Source of the DNA: Gemmobacter lutimaris
GTDB lineage: Bacteria; Pseudomonadota; Alphaproteobacteria; Rhodobacterales; Rhodobacteraceae
Length of the DNA: 64,000 nt
Assembly (NCBI RefSeq): GCF_003570715.1
Contig: NZ_QXXQ01000003.1
Location: forward strand, 1-64,000
Reading direction: 5' to 3'
In this document: positions 60,629 to 64,000 of the stretch, one piece after another
How the letters are laid out: each line of letters begins with the position of its first letter
Numbering within the stretch: position 1 is the first letter of the stretch
Program-made: the position numbers and the translations under genes
The notes under the pieces: model-generated
Seen by the model: only the letters and a program-made list of their open reading frames with translations
Database searches by the model: none
Told to the model about the DNA's origin: nothing

Positions 60629-61180
60629 ATGTCCTTGCCCAGCCTTGCGCGCCTCACGCTGTCCGGCAGCCTGATTCTTGCCCTTGCGGCCTGTGGCGGC
60701 ATCGGAAGCGGCGATTCCGGCCTGTTCCGCAAGAGGACCCAGCCGGTGGACCATTCGCAGACCGAGGCTGTCGTGGCCCCCGGCAAGGCGCGCAGCACAA
60801 CCGCCACCCGCGAAATGGCCGATGAATCGCGCCAGCGGAAGATCTGGGACCTGTTCGGCGGCGGTGCCGATCCGAATACTACGGTCGAGGTGAACCGTTA
60901 TCTGTGGCAGGCCTCGCTGGACGTGCTGAACTTCCTGCCCATCGAATCGGTTGATCCGTTCACCGGGGTCATCGTTACGGGCTATGGCACACCGCCCGGC
61001 GGCGGCCGCGCCTATCGCGCGACGATCTATATCAGCGACCCGGCTCTGGATGCGCGTTCGCTGCGGGTGTCCTTGCAGGGCCGTGGCGGTGCCGCGGTTT
61101 CGCCGCAGACCCAGCGCGCGATCGAGGATGCGATTCTGACTCGCGCGCGGGAAATCCGCGTGCGCGACAGCCGTCTGTGA
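60629..61180 (+). CDS. DUF3576 lipoprotein
   Basis: A 183-residue lipoprotein: MSLPSLARLTLSGSLILALA then AACGG, with lipobox Cys22. The DUF3576 core has IWDLFGGGADPNTTVEVNRY, LWQASLDVLNFLPIESVDPF and GVIVTGYGTPPGGGRAYRAT. ATG at 60629 has GGGAG before it; an in-frame TTG two codons upstream is less likely. Found with leuS-lptE in Rhodobacterales; role in the outer membrane unknown. Confidence 0.85.
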   Translation: MSLPSLARLTLSGSLILALAACGGIGSGDSGLFRKRTQPVDHSQTEAVVAPGKARSTTATREMADESRQRKIWDLFGGGADPNTTVEVNRYLWQASLDVLNFLPIESVDPFTGVIVTGYGTPPGGGRAYRATIYISDPALDARSLRVSLQGRGGAAVSPQTQRAIEDAILTRAREIRVRDSRL

Positions 61181-61188
61181 CGCCGCAA

Positions 61189-61207
61189 GCGGGGGCGCTG
61201 CCCCCGC
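61189..61207 (+). terminator. Hairpin after the DUF3576 gene
   Basis: GCGGGGGC/GCCCCCGC, an 8-bp stem with a 3-base loop, 9 bases after the DUF3576 stop. It has no T-run but is followed by CTCCGCCGGGATATTTGAGA (61212-61231), a segment I remember as widespread between Rhodobacterales genes. Confidence 0.55.
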
Positions 61208-61314
61208 CGCGCCTCCGCCGGGATATTTGAGACAAGGTAAAAGCTGCGCGGGCTGGACTGTTCCGGCCCGGTCGGTTTAATTCGCGCGCGTTGAACCGAT
61301 GAGATGAGGCCAGC

Positions 61315-63873
61315 ATGTCGCGCTATGAACCGAGCCAGATCGAGCCGAAATGGCAAGAGACCTGGGACAAGGCCGGGGTGTTCACCGCCCGGCGCGATGC
61401 GGCCAAGCCGAAATATTATGTGCTTGAGATGTTCCCCTATCCGTCGGGGCGCATCCATATGGGCCATGTGCGCAACTACACGATGGGCGATGTGGTGGCG
61501 CGCTACAAATCCTCCTGCGGGTTTTCGGTGCTGCATCCGATGGGCTGGGATGCCTTCGGGATGCCCGCCGAAAACGCGGCGATGGAGCGCGGCGGCCATC
61601 CGAAGGACTGGACCTATGGCAATATCGCCGACATGCGCGGGCAGATGAAGCCGCTGGGCCTGTCGATCGACTGGAGCCGCGAATTCGCCACCTGCGACCC
61701 GGAATATTACGGCCAGCAGCAGGCCATGTTCATCGACATGATGGAAAAGGGTCTGGTCTATCGCAAGGCGGCGGTGGTGAACTGGGACCCTGTCGATATG
61801 ACCGTTCTGGCCAACGAACAGGTGATCGACGGCAAGGGCTGGCGCTCGGGCGCCGTGGTGGAACGGCGCGAGCTGACCCAGTGGTTCTTCAAGATCTCTG
61901 ACATGGCGGGCGATCTGCTCGACTCGCTCGATGGCCTGAAGGACTGGCCCGAAAAGGTGCGCCTGATGCAGGCCAACTGGATCGGCAAGTCGCGCGGCCT
62001 GCAATTCGGCTTTGAAACCGTGGCGGCGCCGGCGGGCTTTGACCGGCTGGAGGTCTATACCACCCGCCCCGACACGCTGATGGGCGCCTCTTTCGCCGGG
62101 ATCAGCCCGGATCACCCGCTGGCGAAGGAGTTGGAAAAGACCAATCCGCAGATCGCCGCCTTTGTCGCCGAATGCCGCCGCATCGGCACCAGCGAAGAGG
62201 CCCTGCAAACCGCCGAGAAGCTGGGCATGGATACCGGCATCCGGGTGAAGCACCCGCTGGACCCGAACTGGGAGCTGCCGGTCTGGATCGCGAATTTCAT
62301 CCTGATGGATTACGGCACCGGCGCGATTTTCGGCTGCCCGGCGCATGACCAGCGCGATTTCGAATTCGCGACCAAATACGGCCTGCCGATCAAGGCGGTA
62401 TATCTGGCCGAAGGCGCGGAGGATGCGCCGCTGACTGATGCCTTTGTGCCGATGAAGTCCGAGCGGGTTCAATATGTTCGCGGCATCGCCGGCAACAAGC
62501 CGATGACCGGCGACGAGGGTGTGGCCGAGGCGATCGCGCTGGCCGAGGCCAAGGGCTTTGGCCAGGGTGTCACCAAATTCCGTCTGCGCGACTGGGGTAT
62601 TTCGCGGCAACGCTATTGGGGCTGCCCGATTCCGGTGGTGCATTGCGCGACCTGTGGTGTGGTGCCCGAGAAGAAGGAAAACCTGCCGGTCGAGCTGCCT
62701 TATGACGTGAGCTTCGACAAGCCCGGCAACCCGCTGGACCGCCACCCGACCTGGGCCGCGACCGCCTGCCCGAAATGCGGGGCAGCGGCTCGGCGCGAAA
62801 CGGATACGATGGACACCTTCGTCGATTCGTCCTGGTATTACGCCCGCTTCACCGCGCCCCGCGCCGCCACGCCGACTGTGGCCGAGGATGCCGAATACTG
62901 GATGAACGTCGACCAGTATATCGGCGGCATCGAGCACGCGATCCTTCACCTGCTTTACAGCCGCTTCTTCGCCCGTGCGATGAACGAGACCGGCCACCTG
63001 CCCGCCAAGGCGCGCGAGCCGTTCAATGCGCTGTTCACGCAGGGCATGGTGACGCACGAGATTTACAAGACCAGCGACGACAAGGGGCGTCCGGTCTATC
63101 ACCTGCCAGAGGACATTCTGCGCAGCGAAACCGGCGCTACGCTGAAGGACGGCACAGTGGTCGAGGTTATCCCCTCGGCCAAGATGTCGAAATCCAAGAA
63201 GAATGTCGTCGATCCGATGAATATCATCGCCTCTTACGGTGCCGATACCGCGCGGTGGTTTGTCATGTCGGACAGCCCGCCGGAGCGTGACGTGGAATGG
63301 ACGGCTTCGGGCGCGGAGGCGGCCTTCAAGCACCTGACCCGCGTGTGGAACCTGTGTTCGCGGATCGGGGAACTGCCTGCGGACCATCAGGGCAAGGACG
63401 ATGCGGCGCTGCTGAAAGCCACGGCGAAGGCGGTGGACGAGGTGACGAAAGGCATTGACGGCTTTGCCTTCAACAAGGCCATCGCCGGGCTTTACGCCTT
63501 TACCAATGTGCTGGCGAAGGCCGATGCCTCGACCCCGGTAATGAAACAGGCGATCCGCACGCTGGCGCAACTGATGTCGCCGATGACCCCCCATATCGCG
63601 GAATCGATCTGGAGCTATCAGGGCGGCGCGGGCCTTTGCGCGCAGGCCGCATGGCCCAAGGCCGATCCGGCGCTGCTGGTGGATGATACCGTGACGCTGC
63701 CGATCCAGATCAACGGCAAGCGGCGGGCGGAAATCAGCGTGCCGAAGGATATGGCGGCGGCAGAGGTTGAAAAGATCGCGCTGGCGAACGAGGATGTGGT
63801 GAAGTTCTTGGCCGGTCAGCCGGTGAAGAAGATCATCGTCGTGCCGGGTCGCATCATCAATGTCGTGGTATAA
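61315..63873 (+). CDS. leuS: Leucyl-tRNA synthetase
   Basis: An 852-residue class I synthetase charging tRNA-Leu. HIGH motif variant [20 protein letters not shown] (41-60), editing domain ~230-410 ([19 protein letters not shown]), zinc-type insertion [15 protein letters not shown] with CPKCG, and KMSKS in [20 protein letters not shown]. Length and domain order are normal for the bacterial enzyme. Its last bases overlap the lptE start by 14. Confidence 0.97.
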   Translation: MSRYEPSQIEPKWQETWDKAGVFTARRDAAKPKYYVLEMFPYPSGRIHMGHVRNYTMGDVVARYKSSCGFSVLHPMGWDAFGMPAENAAMERGGHPKDWTYGNIADMRGQMKPLGLSIDWSREFATCDPEYYGQQQAMFIDMMEKGLVYRKAAVVNWDPVDMTVLANEQVIDGKGWRSGAVVERRELTQWFFKISDMAGDLLDSLDGLKDWPEKVRLMQANWIGKSRGLQFGFETVAAPAGFDRLEVYTTRPDTLMGASFAGISPDHPLAKELEKTNPQIAAFVAECRRIGTSEEALQTAEKLGMDTGIRVKHPLDPNWELPVWIANFILMDYGTGAIFGCPAHDQRDFEFATKYGLPIKAVYLAEGAEDAPLTDAFVPMKSERVQYVRGIAGNKPMTGDEGVAEAIALAEAKGFGQGVTKFRLRDWGISRQRYWGCPIPVVHCATCGVVPEKKENLPVELPYDVSFDKPGNPLDRHPTWAATACPKCGAAARRETDTMDTFVDSSWYYARFTAPRAATPTVAEDAEYWMNVDQYIGGIEHAILHLLYSRFFARAMNETGHLPAKAREPFNALFTQGMVTHEIYKTSDDKGRPVYHLPEDILRSETGATLKDGTVVEVIPSAKMSKSKKNVVDPMNIIASYGADTARWFVMSDSPPERDVEWTASGAEAAFKHLTRVWNLCSRIGELPADHQGKDDAALLKATAKAVDEVTKGIDGFAFNKAIAGLYAFTNVLAKADASTPVMKQAIRTLAQLMSPMTPHIAESIWSYQGGAGLCAQAAWPKADPALLVDDTVTLPIQINGKRRAEISVPKDMAAAEVEKIALANEDVVKFLAGQPVKKIIVVPGRIINVVV

Positions 63874-64000
63874 ACGCCGCCAGTTCATAACGCTTGCCGG
63901 TGCGGCCCTGACGGGCTGCACCTTCACCCCGGCCTATGCGCCGGGGGGGCCTGCCGCCGCGCTGCAAGGTGCGATCCGCGTCGATGCGCCGTCCGACAAG
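63860..64000 (+). CDS. lptE: LPS assembly lipoprotein LptE, 5' part
   Basis: The first 47 codons are present; the gene runs out of the window. [20 protein letters not shown] is a signal peptide with lipobox LTGC, followed by [20 protein letters not shown], the beginning of LptE in this order. LptE plugs LptD to insert LPS in the outer membrane. The gene overlaps leuS by 14 bases, the standard leuS-lptE arrangement. The call rests on the lipobox, the motif and position. Confidence 0.85.
   Translation, partial: MSWYKRRQFITLAGAALTGCTFTPAYAPGGPAAALQGAIRVDAPSDK

Noticed and set aside
61027-63927. A 966-residue open frame on the minus strand across leuS
   Set aside because: It is antisense to a fully conserved leucyl-tRNA synthetase; its composition (His/Arg-rich) is that of a reversed GC-rich coding region and it has no domain.

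Overview
The window looks like chromosomal DNA of an alphaproteobacterium of the order Rhodobacterales (Rhodobacter, Gemmobacter or Tabrizicola type). The DNA is GC-rich. Gene order and protein types match that group: an lptC-lptA-lptB-hpf-ptsN run without rpoN, a polyol (sorbitol/mannitol) ABC operon like that of Rhodobacter sphaeroides, a CenR-like regulator, a Rhodobacter-type porin and a DUF3576 lipoprotein. I see no rRNA, tRNA, CRISPR array, IS element or prophage. The window cuts two genes: galU at the left end and lptE at the right end.

Layout. 1-5.5 kb (+): surface-polysaccharide genes (galU end, GT4, a GT2-like enzyme, a branching-type transferase, a sulfotransferase). 5.5-11.4 kb (-): ptsN, hpf, lptB, lptA, lptC, an arabinose-5-phosphate isomerase, a short RNase D and asd; this is LPS/Kdo export plus regulation. 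11.5-13.2 kb (-): a sialyltransferase-like GT29 protein coupled to a KpsS-like capsule protein. 13.3-21.2 kb: two MFS transporters, a GH13 alpha-glucosidase, GNAT, Gre-like factor, NUDIX, a secreted hydrolase, gabD. 21.4-27.5 kb: a coiled-coil membrane protein, a BON/OmpA protein, ubiA, rsmE, gshA. 27.5-31.5 kb (-): plsY, a pyrC-like gene without dihydroorotase metal ligands, a 40-residue membrane microprotein, two small membrane proteins and pyrB, tightly coupled. 31.5-34.2 kb (-): an 895-residue RTX protein.

34.4-42.5 kb (-) is a complete hexitol operon: HAD phosphatase, SorC regulator, binding protein, two permeases, ATPase, sorbitol dehydrogenase and mannitol dehydrogenase. It has a stem-loop after the binding-protein gene and an inverted repeat in front of it that could be the regulator's operator. 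42.5-49.2 kb holds a family-4-like uracil-DNA glycosylase, a DMT transporter, adenine deaminase, an ECF sigma factor coupled to a membrane VWA protein, and a small heat-shock protein whose leader resembles a ROSE RNA thermometer. 49.3-55.2 kb is a PQQ-alcohol-oxidation accessory cluster (ABC exporter, cupredoxin-like protein, beta-propeller, two binding proteins, cytochrome c-550) with no quinoprotein dehydrogenase gene in the window. 55.2-64 kb is housekeeping: xth, cenR, ribA, yggS, porin, DUF3576, leuS, lptE.

The genes are densely packed, with many ATGA/TGATG overlaps and abutting convergent ends. Nothing is a clear, wholly new system. The parts most worth following are the dehydrogenase-less PQQ accessory cluster, the pyrB-to-plsY operon with its unnamed small membrane proteins, the GT29/KpsS pair, the sigma/VWA pair and the ROSE-like leader.
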